From Chryseobacterium angstadtii (GTDB taxonomy: Bacteria > Bacteroidota > Bacteroidia > Flavobacteriales > Weeksellaceae): DNA of 64,000 nt. Shown in pieces: positions 26,454 through 36,586 of this stretch. Both the position numbers and the translations under genes were made by a program. The stretch's first letter is position 1, and every line of letters starts with the position of its first letter. Location: contig NZ_LFND01000001.1 of the NCBI RefSeq assembly GCF_001045465.1, positions 310,001-374,000 of the forward strand. The letters are read 5' to 3'. The notes beneath the pieces are model-generated. The model saw nothing but the letters and a program-made list of their open reading frames with translations, did no database searches and was not told the origin of the DNA.

Positions 26454-29318
26454 TTAAAATTCTAAGTTAACCCCAAGCGAGAAAGTTCTCGGGTTAGGAT
26501 AAATACTTAAAGGAAAAGTTCCCAGTCCCTCAGGATCATACCCTCTCCATTTTGTCCATGTCATAATATTTTCACCCTGAACAAAAATCTTAGCAGATTT
26601 AATCACCGAATTTGTATTAAAGAACTGTTTCGGAACATTATATCCTAATGATACATTTTTAAGTCTTAAAAAAGATGCATCAAATAGCAGTCTATCAGTA
26701 ATACCTGATACCGGTGCACTTAAAGAAGGGATATCGGTTTCACGGTTATCAGGCGTCCATGCATTAAGTAAATCTGCTGACACATTGTATCCGGCTCTCA
26801 TATAAGCAGGGTTCAATGCCCAAGACAGCTGGTTGTCTGATCTCCAGAATTTAGCCTGGAAAGAGAAAAGTGCATCCAGGAAGAATCCTTTGTATTCACT
26901 ATTAATACCAAAACCTCCGGTATATTTAGGGAAATAGTTCTTACCTGTTTTTCTTCTGTCCTTATCCAAAGCCTGCTCTGAAACAGCCCCATTAGAATCC
27001 AAATAAAGCTCGTTACCTGTATTAGGGTTTACTCCTAAGTAAGGCACCAAATTCCATTCATTGATCGTACCGCCTTCTTCCAGCAATAGTGAACCTGTGG
27101 TTACAGGAACCTGAAGTTTAGTAATTTTATTTTCATTATAAGAAGCGTTCGCAAAAACAGTAAGTTTATAATCCTTGTTCATTAAAACATTGTATCTCAA
27201 CACAAGTTCTACCCCTTCATTTTTAAGACTACCATAATTTCCTCTGTAGTTATACTGTCCAGTAATTGCAGAAGACGGGATATTATAGTACAGCATATCT
27301 GTGTTCTTTTGATAGACATCCACATTCCCTTCCAATCTGTTTTTTAGCAATTTAAAATCAAGACCTACGTTAGCTTGCTTTATTTCTTCCCATTGTACAA
27401 TAGGGTTAGCCATATTATTCAGGAAATAACCCGGTGTATTTCCGTATCCGTTTCCAACAACATTAATTTCTCTACTAATCCCAGTCGCAAGCAACAGCGG
27501 GTTGGTATCGTCCCCGGCAGCAACCACATTGGCATTCCCTTGTGTACCATAAGAAGCTCTTAATTTCAACATATCGAAGAAAGAGCCGTCCATGAATCCT
27601 TCTTTATCAATATTCCAGCGTCCACCCACAGACCAGAAAGTCCCCCATTTTCTACCAGGAGCAAATCTGTAGTTACCATCTCTTCTGATGGTTCCGCTGA
27701 AACCATATTTATCAGCAAAATCATAATCGGCTGTCGCAAAATACGAAAGAGCACCGGCAGTAACTTTATTAGCTGATACGGTTGATACATAAATATCTCT
27801 TTCAGGATCAAAAGCTATATATCCCGTACCTGCCCCAATAGCAAAAGTTTTTGGATCCAGTCCGTTCTGAGTCTGAGAGCTGCCATAGAAATGAACTTTA
27901 TTATATTCCATATAAGCCCCCAACCCAACAGTATGTTCTCCAAAAACCTTATTATAGTTAAGGCTGGTTACTGTAGTAAAGTTTAATTCCCGTGAATTGG
28001 AAATTGTTTCAAATCCGCCATATTCAATTCCGGAAGTAGATGCTACAACAATAGACAGATAACCTTTGGGATTTCTTCCCGAAAAGGCATTACCTATTTT
28101 CAGATCCGCACCAGTTCTATTGTTTAAGGTGAAATCATCTGTTATTTTATAGGATGTTGTTGCACTTGTGAAAACGGAAGTTTCATTGAATTTCCCAAAT
28201 ACAGACTGGTCCCCTCTCAATACATCCTCTAAAACATAAGCAAAGTTTCCGCCAGCTGAGGAGGCTGTACCAATAGCATTAAACAAATCCCTACCCGAAC
28301 CGTACTGTCCTGATTTAATATAAGGCAGCGCTATAAATGATCCAAGCAATGGATTCTGAACAACATTCCCGTTGATTCCAGAGTTACCCTCCTGATTCAA
28401 TTGGCTTCTCTTGGAATATCCTAAACCAATAATAGCTGTATAATTGAATCTTTTATCTTCCGATCTACCGGTAATATTATTTCTGAAAGTAAATCTCTGA
28501 AACTTTGTATTAGGCACCAAACCTCCCTGCTCCAAATATCCCAGGGAAGAATATACCGATGTATTCTCGCCTCCAAATGTTGCAGAAATATTATGCTGCT
28601 GAGTAACATCTGCTTTAAAGAACACTTTTTCCCAGTCGGTATTTACAGGATAATCTGCAATTTGCTGATCAGTTAAAGTAGCACCAAGCAGAGACGAAGG
28701 CCCATTGTTTTTCTGAATTCTAAGTAATTGGTGGGAATCCGCAATATTATACTTGTTCTTAGGCATAATACTCACCCCGGTTAAAGCAGAATAGCTTAGT
28801 TTAAGTTTCGCATTAAATTTCCCACCTTTAGTTCTTACAAGTAATACTCCGTTTGCTCCTCTATTCCCATAAATGGAAGTTGCAGCAGCATCTCTCAGAA
28901 TAGAGACAGACTCTATGTCTTCCGTATTCAGGTTTCTGAACTGATTGGTTCCGGTAGGAATACCATCAATAATCACTAATGGTTCAGTATCTGCCGAAAG
29001 AGAGGAAATACCTCTAATAACAAGATCTATCTTTGCAGATCCGGGAGATCCGGAATTGGAAGCAATAGTTACCCCCGGTGCAGATCCCTGTAATGAATTC
29101 AGGAAGCTCACGTTCGGCCTATTTTCCATAACCTCTGCACTGATAGTGGTATTCGCACTTACATCTTTAGGCTTCGTTAGGGTTCTATTGTAACCCAGGA
29201 CCACAACTTCTTCAATATCTTTTGTCTTAGCTGTGTCGGTTTTGGTTTTTTGGGCATTATACATTCCGTTTAAGAAAAACAGAACTCCAACACTCAATAC
29301 ACGTATTTTAACATTCAT
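26454..29318 (-). CDS. SusC/RagA-family TonB-dependent outer-membrane transporter
   Basis: The product has 954 residues from the ATG at 29318. The open frame reaches 29366, but that start lies inside the promoter, and the 29318 start gives MNVKIRVLSVGVLFFLNG, aligned with the signal of the SusC at 19934-22972. After EEVVVLGYN come the plug (PLVIIDGIPTG, SILRDAAATSIYGNRGANG at about 115-150) and the barrel, ending FSLGVNLEF. No extra N-terminal domain is present. It heads a four-gene operon. The shared leader and signal peptide with the second SusC point to a common origin, although the bodies have diverged. Confidence 0.94.
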   Translation of the reverse strand: MNVKIRVLSVGVLFFLNGMYNAQKTKTDTAKTKDIEEVVVLGYNRTLTKPKDVSANTTISAEVMENRPNVSFLNSLQGSAPGVTIASNSGSPGSAKIDLVIRGISSLSADTEPLVIIDGIPTGTNQFRNLNTEDIESVSILRDAAATSIYGNRGANGVLLVRTKGGKFNAKLKLSYSALTGVSIMPKNKYNIADSHQLLRIQKNNGPSSLLGATLTDQQIADYPVNTDWEKVFFKADVTQQHNISATFGGENTSVYSSLGYLEQGGLVPNTKFQRFTFRNNITGRSEDKRFNYTAIIGLGYSKRSQLNQEGNSGINGNVVQNPLLGSFIALPYIKSGQYGSGRDLFNAIGTASSAGGNFAYVLEDVLRGDQSVFGKFNETSVFTSATTSYKITDDFTLNNRTGADLKIGNAFSGRNPKGYLSIVVASTSGIEYGGFETISNSRELNFTTVTSLNYNKVFGEHTVGLGAYMEYNKVHFYGSSQTQNGLDPKTFAIGAGTGYIAFDPERDIYVSTVSANKVTAGALSYFATADYDFADKYGFSGTIRRDGNYRFAPGRKWGTFWSVGGRWNIDKEGFMDGSFFDMLKLRASYGTQGNANVVAAGDDTNPLLLATGISREINVVGNGYGNTPGYFLNNMANPIVQWEEIKQANVGLDFKLLKNRLEGNVDVYQKNTDMLYYNIPSSAITGQYNYRGNYGSLKNEGVELVLRYNVLMNKDYKLTVFANASYNENKITKLQVPVTTGSLLLEEGGTINEWNLVPYLGVNPNTGNELYLDSNGAVSEQALDKDRRKTGKNYFPKYTGGFGINSEYKGFFLDALFSFQAKFWRSDNQLSWALNPAYMRAGYNVSADLLNAWTPDNRETDIPSLSAPVSGITDRLLFDASFLRLKNVSLGYNVPKQFFNTNSVIKSAKIFVQGENIMTWTKWRGYDPEGLGTFPLSIYPNPRTFSLGVNLEF

Positions 29319-29344
29319 ATTAACAAATTTTAATATATATGTGA

Positions 29345-29375
29345 CAAATATGTTAATAAATCCCAATACCTACAA
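29345..29375 (-). promoter_or_regulatory. Promoter of the third SusC/SusD operon
   Basis: On the minus strand TTG (29375-29373), 20 bases, CATATTTG (29352-29345): the same element and spacing as at 23001-23031. Predicted transcription starts near 29338, which rules out the ATG at 29366 and fixes the susC start at 29318. Confidence 0.65.
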
Positions 29376-30009
29376 ATACAGCAACGAAAATACCGTTATA
29401 TTTTTTATCATTATCGTAAAATACACCAATTAATGAATAATTATTAATCAATAAAAGTTAAAATAATTAACTAAAAAATAAATAAAATAAGAATTTTAAC
29501 AGTTTATACTCATTTAAACGAAATGTTAAAATTATTAATTTAGAATCATTATAAATTAATGTAAATAAAAAAGCCATATTAATTCACAATAGTATGATTT
29601 TCATTAACTTACAGATTTAAAAGTAAAAAAATCATCAATATCTAATTGTAACTTTATCCTAAAACAAAGGGTTTCCAAAGATTTTAATGCCCATTCTATG
29701 ATTCAAAAAAAGACCTTTTTTATAGACTTTTGTAACTACCACAACATCAACCGATAAATGAGTGAAAAATTCAAAATTTTCACCAATTTACACCTTCAAC
29801 AACTCTTTTTTCAACCTCGAAACCCATCTAATCAAAACAGAAATCATATGAATTTTAACATAAATAGTCTTAATTTTTTGACACAGCTCATTATAAGCAT
29901 TCTCATATATTGATATAATGTCACGAACCTAAACGCTATTATAAAACGCTTAATCATTATGCATTAATTACAAATACAGATCATAAATCTTAACATTTGG
30001 TTAATAAAA
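29376..30009. other. AT-rich intergenic stretch with nothing recognised
   Basis: About 630 bases between the susC promoter and the infB terminator. It is very AT-rich, with frequent stops in all frames. No repeat, RNA gene or convincing small open frame is seen. Confidence 0.5.
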
Positions 30010-30036
30010 AAAACCACCCTTTTTAAGGGTGGTTTT
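30010..30036 (-). terminator. Terminator of rimP-nusA-infB
   Basis: AAAACCACCCT, a 5-base loop and AGGGTGGTTTT form an 11-bp stem with a T-run on the minus strand, 22 bases past the infB stop. Confidence 0.88.
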
Positions 30037-30058
30037 AATGTATAGTTTATCAACTGAT

Positions 30059-33025
30059 TTATTTCAGCTTCTTCTTAACAGCTACCTGTTCGTAAACTTC
30101 AAGGATATCTCCGATCTCAATATCATTATAGCCTTTCAGGTTCAGACCACATTCGTAACCTTTGGTCACTTCTCTTACATCATCTTTGAAACGCTTCAAG
30201 CTTTCCAGCTCTCCGTCGAATTTAACGATACCGTCTCTCAATACTCTCACTTTTGAGGTTCTGGTTACTTTTCCTGAAAGAACCATACATCCTGCAATTG
30301 TTCCTACTTTAGAAATCTTGAATACTTCTCTGATTTCCACGTTACCAATTACCTGCTCTTTGATCTCAGGTGAAAGCATGCCTTCCATAGCTTCTTTCAC
30401 TTCATCAATCGCAGCATAAATTACAGAATATGTTCTGATCTCAATTTCTTCTTTATCTGCAAGTTCTTTAGCATTAGCACCGGCTCTTACATTAAATCCG
30501 ATGATAATTGCATCAGAAGCAGTTGCTAAGTTAACATCAGACTCAGTGATCTGTCCAACTCCTTTATGCAGGATATTTACATTGATCTCTGCAGTTGATA
30601 ATCTCTGTAACTGATCGGATAATGCTTCTACAGAACCATCCACGTCACCTTTAAGGATAATATTCAATTCTTTGAACTCTCCTAAAGCAATTCTTCTACC
30701 CAATTCTTCAAGCGTAGTATGCTTCTTGGTTCTTATTGAAAGTTCTCTTTGCAGCTGCTCTCTCTTATTGGCAATGGTCTTAGCTTCACTTTCGTCTGCA
30801 TATACTTTAAACTTATCACCAGCTGTAGGCGCTCCATCCAGACCTAAAATAGTTACCGGAATAGACGGGCCAGCTTCTTTAAGGTTTCTGCCTCTTTCAT
30901 CAAGCATTGCTTTTACCTTACCGTGATTTTTACCTGCCACTACATAATCTCCAACTTTAAGGGTTCCGGTCTGTACCAACATGGTAGCAACATATCCTCT
31001 TCCTTTATCTAATGAAGCTTCAATAACAACACCTTGAGCGGCTCTGTTTGGATTAGCTTTAAGATCAAGCATTTCTGCCTGAAGCAATACCTTTTCCAAT
31101 AGAACATCCATATTGTTACCAAATTTCGCAGAAATCTCCTGAGACTGAACGTTTCCTCCCCACTCTTCTACAAGGATATTCATCCCGGAAAGTTGCTGAC
31201 GGATATTATCAGGATTAGCATTCGGTCTATCTACTTTGTTGAGTGCAATAATCATTGGTACTCCTGCTGCCTGTGCGTGAGAAATAGCTTCTCTCGTTTG
31301 CGGCATCACATCATCATCCGCTGCAATTACAATGATTGCAATATCGGTAATCTGAGCACCTCTGGCTCTCATCGCGGTAAACGCTTCGTGACCTGGTGTA
31401 TCTAAGAATGTAATTCTCTGTCCGTTTTCAAGCTTCACATTATAAGCTCCAATGTGCTGGGTAATACCTCCGGATTCACCTGCGATAACATTTGTTTTTC
31501 TAACGTAGTCAAGTAATGACGTTTTACCGTGGTCAACGTGACCCATTACCGTTACGATTGGTGCTCTAGGAGAAAGATCCTCCTCGGAATCCATATCTTC
31601 TTCAGATTCTACTTCTTCAAGATCTGCATCTGAGAATTCAATTTTATAACCAAATTCATCGGCAACCAATAATAAGGTATCCGCTTCAAGTCTCTGGTTC
31701 ATGGTTACCATAACACCAAGAGAGAAACAAGCAGAAATAACTTCTGTAGGAGAAACGTTCATTAAACTCGCCAATTCACCTACTGTGATGAATTCCGTTA
31801 CTTTTAATGTTCTGTCCTGAGCATCAATTTCCTGCTGACGTTCATCCTGCTCTCTACGGTAAGTTCTTTTATCTTTTCTGTGTTTTGCAGATTTAGATTT
31901 ACCTCCTTTGTTGGTCAGTTTTTCAAGAGTTTCCTTGATCTGGTTTTTAACCTGCTCGTCAGTAAGCTCAACAGGCATGGTTCTTTGCCCCGGTCTGTTG
32001 TTGTTTCCACCCGGACCTTTCTTAAATCCTCCGCCTTGACCCGGTGGACGATTCCCCTGGTTGTTCCCAAAACGGTTTCCTCCCTGGCCACCTTGCCCCT
32101 GAGGACGGTTTCCTCCAGGACCTCCCTGACCTTGCGGACGGTTACCCTGACCTCCACCATTTTGAGGACGGTTACCCTGACCTCCCTGGTTGTTATTATT
32201 ATTTCCAGAGTTTTGGTTATTCCCCTGACCCTGTTGATTATTCGGGCCTCCGGGTTTTTCAATTCTCTTTCTTTTCTTTTTAGCACCAGCACCAGGTTTT
32301 GGTGCAAACTGCGTTAAATCTATCTTTTCACCTACGATCTTAGGACCGTCAAGTTTTTGATAAACAGTTTCTATTTTCTGAGGCTCCTGAGATTCAGACT
32401 CAGCTGGTTTTTGAGACTCTTCTGTTTTTTCAGCAACAGGTTCTGTCTGTTTTGGAGTTTCTTTCACAGGTTCTACCGGTTTTTCCTCTTCTTTTTTCTC
32501 CTCCATTTTTGGTTTATCTTTTTTTACAGGTCTATTTCTAGATTCTATTTGAGACAGATCTATTTTATCCAGAACTTTGAATTCCTGCTTTTCAGGAGCA
32601 GCTTTTGCTTCCGGTTCAGCCACAACTTCTTCTTTCTTTTCTTCTACTGGTTTCTCCACAGGAGTCTGTACTGCTACAGGTGCAGCAGGAACTTCTTCCA
32701 CTTCAGGAGCTTTAGGTTCAAGATCTATTTTACCTAAAATTCTAGTTTCTGGTTTGTTTGCTTTAGCTCTTATTACTTCAGGGGTTTTCTTTTCTTCAAT
32801 CTCCAGTTTTTCTTCCGGAACCTTAGTGATCACCACCTCATGGGAAGCTTTACGCTGTTCGCCGTCTTTGGCAAACTCAGCCTCCAATGCAGAATATGCC
32901 GCTTCTTCTAATTGAGCGTTAGGATTGTTTTCAACTTCGAAATCCTTTGACTGTAAAAATTCTACTAATCTGGACATCGAAATATTGAATTCCTTAACCG
33001 CTTTATTTAATCTTATTTTTGGCAT
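30059..33025 (-). CDS. infB: Translation initiation factor IF-2
   Basis: The product has 988 residues, long as in other Bacteroidota. It is the GTPase that brings initiator fMet-tRNA to the 30S subunit and promotes subunit joining. The N-terminus ([22 protein letters not shown]) is the IF-2 N-domain. A low-complexity Glu/Lys/Pro-rich stretch and a Gly/Asn/Gln-rich stretch (about 260-345) follow, then a second IF2_N domain. The G domain has GHVDHGKT (G1, 495-502), DTPGHE (G3) and NKVD (G4). Domains II-IV complete the protein. It is the third gene of rimP-nusA-infB, the standard bacterial order, 79 bases after nusA. Confidence 0.98.
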   Translation of the reverse strand: MPKIRLNKAVKEFNISMSRLVEFLQSKDFEVENNPNAQLEEAAYSALEAEFAKDGEQRKASHEVVITKVPEEKLEIEEKKTPEVIRAKANKPETRILGKIDLEPKAPEVEEVPAAPVAVQTPVEKPVEEKKEEVVAEPEAKAAPEKQEFKVLDKIDLSQIESRNRPVKKDKPKMEEKKEEEKPVEPVKETPKQTEPVAEKTEESQKPAESESQEPQKIETVYQKLDGPKIVGEKIDLTQFAPKPGAGAKKKRKRIEKPGGPNNQQGQGNNQNSGNNNNNQGGQGNRPQNGGGQGNRPQGQGGPGGNRPQGQGGQGGNRFGNNQGNRPPGQGGGFKKGPGGNNNRPGQRTMPVELTDEQVKNQIKETLEKLTNKGGKSKSAKHRKDKRTYRREQDERQQEIDAQDRTLKVTEFITVGELASLMNVSPTEVISACFSLGVMVTMNQRLEADTLLLVADEFGYKIEFSDADLEEVESEEDMDSEEDLSPRAPIVTVMGHVDHGKTSLLDYVRKTNVIAGESGGITQHIGAYNVKLENGQRITFLDTPGHEAFTAMRARGAQITDIAIIVIAADDDVMPQTREAISHAQAAGVPMIIALNKVDRPNANPDNIRQQLSGMNILVEEWGGNVQSQEISAKFGNNMDVLLEKVLLQAEMLDLKANPNRAAQGVVIEASLDKGRGYVATMLVQTGTLKVGDYVVAGKNHGKVKAMLDERGRNLKEAGPSIPVTILGLDGAPTAGDKFKVYADESEAKTIANKREQLQRELSIRTKKHTTLEELGRRIALGEFKELNIILKGDVDGSVEALSDQLQRLSTAEINVNILHKGVGQITESDVNLATASDAIIIGFNVRAGANAKELADKEEIEIRTYSVIYAAIDEVKEAMEGMLSPEIKEQVIGNVEIREVFKISKVGTIAGCMVLSGKVTRTSKVRVLRDGIVKFDGELESLKRFKDDVREVTKGYECGLNLKGYNDIEIGDILEVYEQVAVKKKLK

Positions 33026-33104
33026 CTATATTATTTACTGTTTTTTTAATTCTTAAAATTAAAGTATTTCTTTTTTACTGTTTTATTAAAATTTATCAAA
33101 AATC

Positions 33105-34340
33105 TTAATCTTCAAATTCTTCTCTAAGAATACGCTTCACATCTTCAATTGTTTCCTCTTCAAGATCCACCATATTCAAGAGACTTTCAGTATCTTTATC
33201 CAGTACTGATTTTGCAGTAGTAAGGCCTACTTTTCTAAATTCATCCAAAATCCACTGCTCGATATCGTCATTAAATTCTCTTAATTCAACATCGTCATCC
33301 TCACTGGATTCTCTGTATACATCAATCTCATATCCTGTAAGCCAAGAAGCCAGTCTGATATTCTGCCCCTGCTTTCCAATCACTTTAGAAATCTCTTCAA
33401 CCGGTGTATAAACTAAAGCATAGCTTGAATCCTCGTTGATATCAATTTTATTAATGGTAACATTTCCTAAAGCTCTCTTTACCAAAATTTCAGGGTTTTT
33501 AGACCACTGAATAACATCGATGTTTTCGTTTCTCAACTCTCTTACAACCCCATGAATTCTGGATCCCTTCACTCCCACACAAGCACCTACAGGATCTATT
33601 CTGTCATCATAAGCATCTACTGCAATCTTCGCCTTCTCACCAGGAATTCTTACTACTTTTTTAAGCATAATCGTTCCGTCCTGGATTTCAGGAATTTCCA
33701 GCTCTAATAATTTCTCAAGGAATTTAGGTGCAGTTCTGGAAATAATAATCTGAGGTTTTGAACCTTTAAAATCTACTGTCTCAACAATAGCTCTGATATT
33801 TTCGCCCTTTTTAAAGAAGTCGGACGGGATCTGGTTTTCTTTCGGCAAAATGAATTCATTCCCTTCATCATCCAGCAAGATCACATGCTTGTGACGGATG
33901 TGGTGAATTTCTCCAATAACAATCTCCCCGATCTTATCTCTGAACTGCTCATAAAGCATTGCATTATTGTGCTCCTGAAGTTTTGTAGCCAGGATCTGCT
34001 TTAAAGTAAGGATATTTCTTCTTCCCAACTGGGCAACAGGAATTTCCATAGTAAAATCTTCACCCACCTCAAAAGTAGGGTCTATTTTTTTTGCTTCAGA
34101 AAGTTCGATTTCCAGATCATCATCTTCAGACATCTCGTCTTCTACAATCGTTTTATTTAAAAATATCTGAAAATCTCCTTTATCAGGGTTCACAATTACA
34201 TCAAAATGATCATCTGAATCAAATCTCTTTCTCAAAAGAGTTTTCAGTGAATCTTCAATAATTGCCATAAGATCAATCTTACTGATCCCTTTTTCGTCTT
34301 TAAAATCACCAAAGGATTCAATCAACGCTATATTATCCAT
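33105..34340 (-). CDS. nusA: Transcription termination/antitermination factor NusA
   Basis: The product has 411 residues. It binds RNA polymerase and nascent RNA and modulates pausing, termination and antitermination. It has the NusA N-terminal domain (about 1-125), an S1 domain (about 130-200, IGEIVIGEIHHIRHKHVILL) and two KH domains (about 230-345, with GACVGVKGSRI and VIGKQGQNIRLA as the GxxG motifs), then a short acidic tail. It lacks the long C-terminal acidic repeats of E. coli NusA, which is normal outside proteobacteria. It lies 15 bases after rimP. In E. coli NusA controls its own operon through leader terminators; a hairpin in the rimP leader here may serve a similar purpose. Confidence 0.97.
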   Translation of the reverse strand: MDNIALIESFGDFKDEKGISKIDLMAIIEDSLKTLLRKRFDSDDHFDVIVNPDKGDFQIFLNKTIVEDEMSEDDDLEIELSEAKKIDPTFEVGEDFTMEIPVAQLGRRNILTLKQILATKLQEHNNAMLYEQFRDKIGEIVIGEIHHIRHKHVILLDDEGNEFILPKENQIPSDFFKKGENIRAIVETVDFKGSKPQIIISRTAPKFLEKLLELEIPEIQDGTIMLKKVVRIPGEKAKIAVDAYDDRIDPVGACVGVKGSRIHGVVRELRNENIDVIQWSKNPEILVKRALGNVTINKIDINEDSSYALVYTPVEEISKVIGKQGQNIRLASWLTGYEIDVYRESSEDDDVELREFNDDIEQWILDEFRKVGLTTAKSVLDKDTESLLNMVDLEEETIEDVKRILREEFED

Positions 34341-34355
34341 CTATTTTTTTTTCTT

Positions 34356-34823
34356 TTAAAATTTAATTACTACTAACGCTTTTTTTATCTCAGAGTAAGG
34401 AATTTCTTTTTCCTCCTCCACATCCACTTTCCCTTTGCCGATATCTTTCGGTTTCCGGTAGCGTAAAATAAGTGTGATTTTTTCATCATCCACTTTAGCC
34501 AGTTCACCTTCAATTTCGGAAGCATCATTCAGCATCACTTCGATATCTCTTCCGATATTTTTTCTGAACTGTCTGGGAGCTGACAATGGCTCGCTAAGTC
34601 CGGCAGACATCACCTGAAGGCTAAAGTCGTGCTCCTCACGATCCATATTAAACTCTATCGCGCGACTTGCATCAAGGCAGTCCTGAAGAGTCACTCCATG
34701 ATCTCCATCCAGGATCACCGTAATATCATCTCCGGCAGAAATTTTCAGATCTACAAGAAACAAATCTTCTCTGGTAACCAGGAATTCGTTTAATAATTCT
34801 TCAATTCTTTTTTTAAACTCCAT
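34356..34823 (-). CDS. rimP: Ribosome maturation factor RimP
   Basis: The product has 155 residues, the family's normal size. It assists late maturation of the 30S subunit. The N-terminal alpha/beta domain (about 1-80) carries DLKISAGDDITVILDGDHGVTLQDC and the conserved SRAIEF; the C-terminal Sm-like domain (about 85-155) has VMSAGLSEPLSAPRQFRKNIGRDIEV. It heads the rimP-nusA-infB operon, behind a good promoter and a terminator-like hairpin in the leader. Confidence 0.96.
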   Translation of the reverse strand: MEFKKRIEELLNEFLVTREDLFLVDLKISAGDDITVILDGDHGVTLQDCLDASRAIEFNMDREEHDFSLQVMSAGLSEPLSAPRQFRKNIGRDIEVMLNDASEIEGELAKVDDEKITLILRYRKPKDIGKGKVDVEEEKEIPYSEIKKALVVIKF

Positions 34824-34855
34824 ACATTAATTATCTTGATTTACCAGTACGAAAA

Positions 34856-34876
34856 AAGGCTTTCTTCCGAAGCCTT
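34856..34876 (-). terminator. Terminator-like hairpin in the rimP-nusA-infB leader
   Basis: On the minus strand AAGGCTT, a 7-base loop and AAGCCTT, followed by TTTTCG. It lies downstream of the predicted start site and 33 bases ahead of the rimP ATG, so it may act as an attenuator. The stem is only 7 bp. Confidence 0.55.
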
Positions 34877-34901
34877 CCCATTTTTTCCTGTAAATCCACT
34901 G

Positions 34902-34931
34902 CAAATATACGCATTTTTTCCAAAAAAGCAA
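34902..34931 (-). promoter_or_regulatory. Promoter of rimP-nusA-infB
   Basis: TTG (34931-34929), 19 bases, then TATATTTG (34909-34902) on the minus strand matches the Bacteroidota consensus in full. The leader to rimP would be about 70 bases. Confidence 0.7.
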
Positions 34932-34984
34932 AATATGCTTCGTTATCAAGTAAATACCCTAAATTTTTCATTGAAGTTACAAGG

Positions 34985-35205
34985 TATGGGATTCGAGGTT
35001 CGGGATACGGGGTTCGTGGTGCGAGGTTTCGGGTTTGAGAGTAAGAGGGTGAGAGTGTTTGAGAGTTGGAGAGCTTAGGAATTTGATTATTCTCAAATAT
35101 TCATCTTAATATCAGTCTGAGTCTTTGCCTCAACCTCATCCTAAAGTCTGATGTCTGACATCTGCTGTCTGAAATCTTGTCTCTTACCTCAAATTCAGGT
35201 TAAAG
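34985..35205. repeat. Degenerate G-rich repeat and C/T-rich companion, left of the polysaccharide locus
   Basis: About 34985-35075 is built of variants of GGGATTCG, GGGTTTGAGAG and GAGAGTTGGAG. About 35100-35205 is rich in TCTGA units (TCTGATGTCTGACATCTGC). A related pair of blocks lies at 61856-62070. No gene is supported here. Confidence 0.6.
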
Positions 35206-35237
35206 TAAATTAAAGAAGCAGATGACGGTATTTTTAT

Positions 35238-35245
35238 TATTTTTG
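35238..35245 (+). promoter_or_regulatory. -7 element for the polysaccharide locus
   Basis: TATTTTTG matches TAnnTTTG. It lies downstream of the ATG at 35222, and upstream of the TTG at 35270, so it supports the later start of ugd. No TTG stands at the -33 position. Confidence 0.35.
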
Positions 35246-35269
35246 TCTTTAAATTTAAAAACAGACATT

Positions 35270-36586
35270 TTGAATATAACAATTGTAGGAACAGGTTATG
35301 TAGGGTTGGTTACAGGCACTACCCTGGCAGAACTTGGCAATTCAGTATACTGTGTTGACATTGATGAAAAGAAAGTAGAAGGTATGAAAAACGGCATTGT
35401 TCCCATCTATGAGCCGAACCTTGAAGAAATGTTTTTAAGAAACATTCAATCCGAAAGATTATTTTTCACGACCAATCTTAAAGAAGCTTTAGACAAAAGC
35501 GAAGTTATTTATCTGGCCCTCCCAACCCCACCGGGTGAAGACGGCTCTGCAGATCTTTCGTACGTTACTCAGGTGGCCAATAATATTGGGGAAATGATGA
35601 CGGAATACAAAGTCATTGTCAATAAAAGTACGGTTCCCGTAGGTACTGCCGATAAAGTGAGAGAAGTAATTGCCTCTAAAACAGACATCCCTTTTGATGT
35701 AGTTTCCAATCCGGAATTCCTGAGAGAAGGTTTTGCGGTGGAAGATTCCATGAACCCTTCGAGAGTGGTAGTAGGAGCAAGCTCTGAAAAAGCAAAAAAC
35801 GTCATGGCTAAAATTTACCAGCCATTTACCAATACCGGAATTCCGATTATTTTTATGGATGAAAAGTCGTCGGAGCTTACCAAATATGCCTCCAATTCTT
35901 TCCTTGCCGTAAAAATCACTTTCATGAACGAAATAGCCAATTACTGTGAAAAAGTAGGAGCTGATGTGGACAAAGTGAGACTGGGAATGGGCAGCGATGA
36001 CAGAATCGGGCACAGATTTTTGTTTCCGGGAATCGGGTACGGCGGAAGCTGTTTCCCTAAAGATGTAAAAGCACTGATAAAATCCGGAATACAGGAAGAT
36101 TTCAATTTCCAGATCCTGGAGGCTACAGAAAAAGTAAATACCACCCAAAAGGTAATTTTAGTTTCAGAAATTGAGAAATATTTCGGAGGAGACATCCGCG
36201 GAAAGAAAATTGCGATGTGGGGACTGGCTTTTAAGGCCAATACAGACGACATCCGTGAAGCATCATCTTTAGACAACATTGCACTTTTACTTGAAAAAGG
36301 CGCAGAAATTGCTGCATACGATGCGGTAGCCGAAAACAATGTACAGAAAATTCTTGGTGACAAAATACAATATGCAAAAGGAATGTATGATGCCCTTGAA
36401 GATGCAGATGCCTTGTTTATTGCTACGGAATGGCCTGAATTCAAAAATCCTAATTTTGAACTGATGGCCAAAAAGATGAAAAACAAAGTTATTTTTGACG
36501 GAAGAAATATGTATCCGCTGGAAATCCCAGAACAGAACGGGTTCCATTATAAAAGTATAGGAAGAAAGACCATAGAAAATAAATAG
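35270..36586 (+). CDS. ugd: UDP-glucose 6-dehydrogenase
   Basis: It oxidises UDP-glucose to UDP-glucuronate with two NAD+. The Rossmann motif GTGYVGL sits at the N-terminus. A central helix-rich domain holds NEIANYCEKVGADVDKVR. The catalytic Cys is in GIGYGGSCFPKD (bases about 36030-36065), and the C-terminal UDP-binding domain starts near GLAFKANTDDIREA. The frame extends to an ATG at 35222, but MTVFLLFLSLNLKTDI has no counterpart in the family and a -7 element lies inside it, so I place the start at the TTG at 35270 (438 residues). It is the first gene of the polysaccharide locus and ends one base before rfbB, so the two are coupled. UDP-GlcA could be the uronic acid amidated by the AsnB at 54274. 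Confidence 0.93.
   Translation: MNITIVGTGYVGLVTGTTLAELGNSVYCVDIDEKKVEGMKNGIVPIYEPNLEEMFLRNIQSERLFFTTNLKEALDKSEVIYLALPTPPGEDGSADLSYVTQVANNIGEMMTEYKVIVNKSTVPVGTADKVREVIASKTDIPFDVVSNPEFLREGFAVEDSMNPSRVVVGASSEKAKNVMAKIYQPFTNTGIPIIFMDEKSSELTKYASNSFLAVKITFMNEIANYCEKVGADVDKVRLGMGSDDRIGHRFLFPGIGYGGSCFPKDVKALIKSGIQEDFNFQILEATEKVNTTQKVILVSEIEKYFGGDIRGKKIAMWGLAFKANTDDIREASSLDNIALLLEKGAEIAAYDAVAENNVQKILGDKIQYAKGMYDALEDADALFIATEWPEFKNPNFELMAKKMKNKVIFDGRNMYPLEIPEQNGFHYKSIGRKTIENK

Noticed and set aside
29319..29366. Longer N-terminus for the third SusC (ATG at 29366)
   Set aside because: It overlaps the promoter element, gives MGFINIFVTYILKFVN ahead of a normal signal peptide, and has no counterpart in the paralog at 22972.
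31880..32915. Several long open frames on the plus strand over infB
   Set aside because: They mirror the low-complexity Gly/Asn/Glu-rich region of IF-2 on the other strand and have Ser/Phe-rich, repetitive translations; infB explains the region.
35222..35269. ATG at 35222 as the ugd start
   Set aside because: The extra 16 residues (MTVFLLFLSLNLKTDI) precede the normal family start and contain a -7 promoter element.
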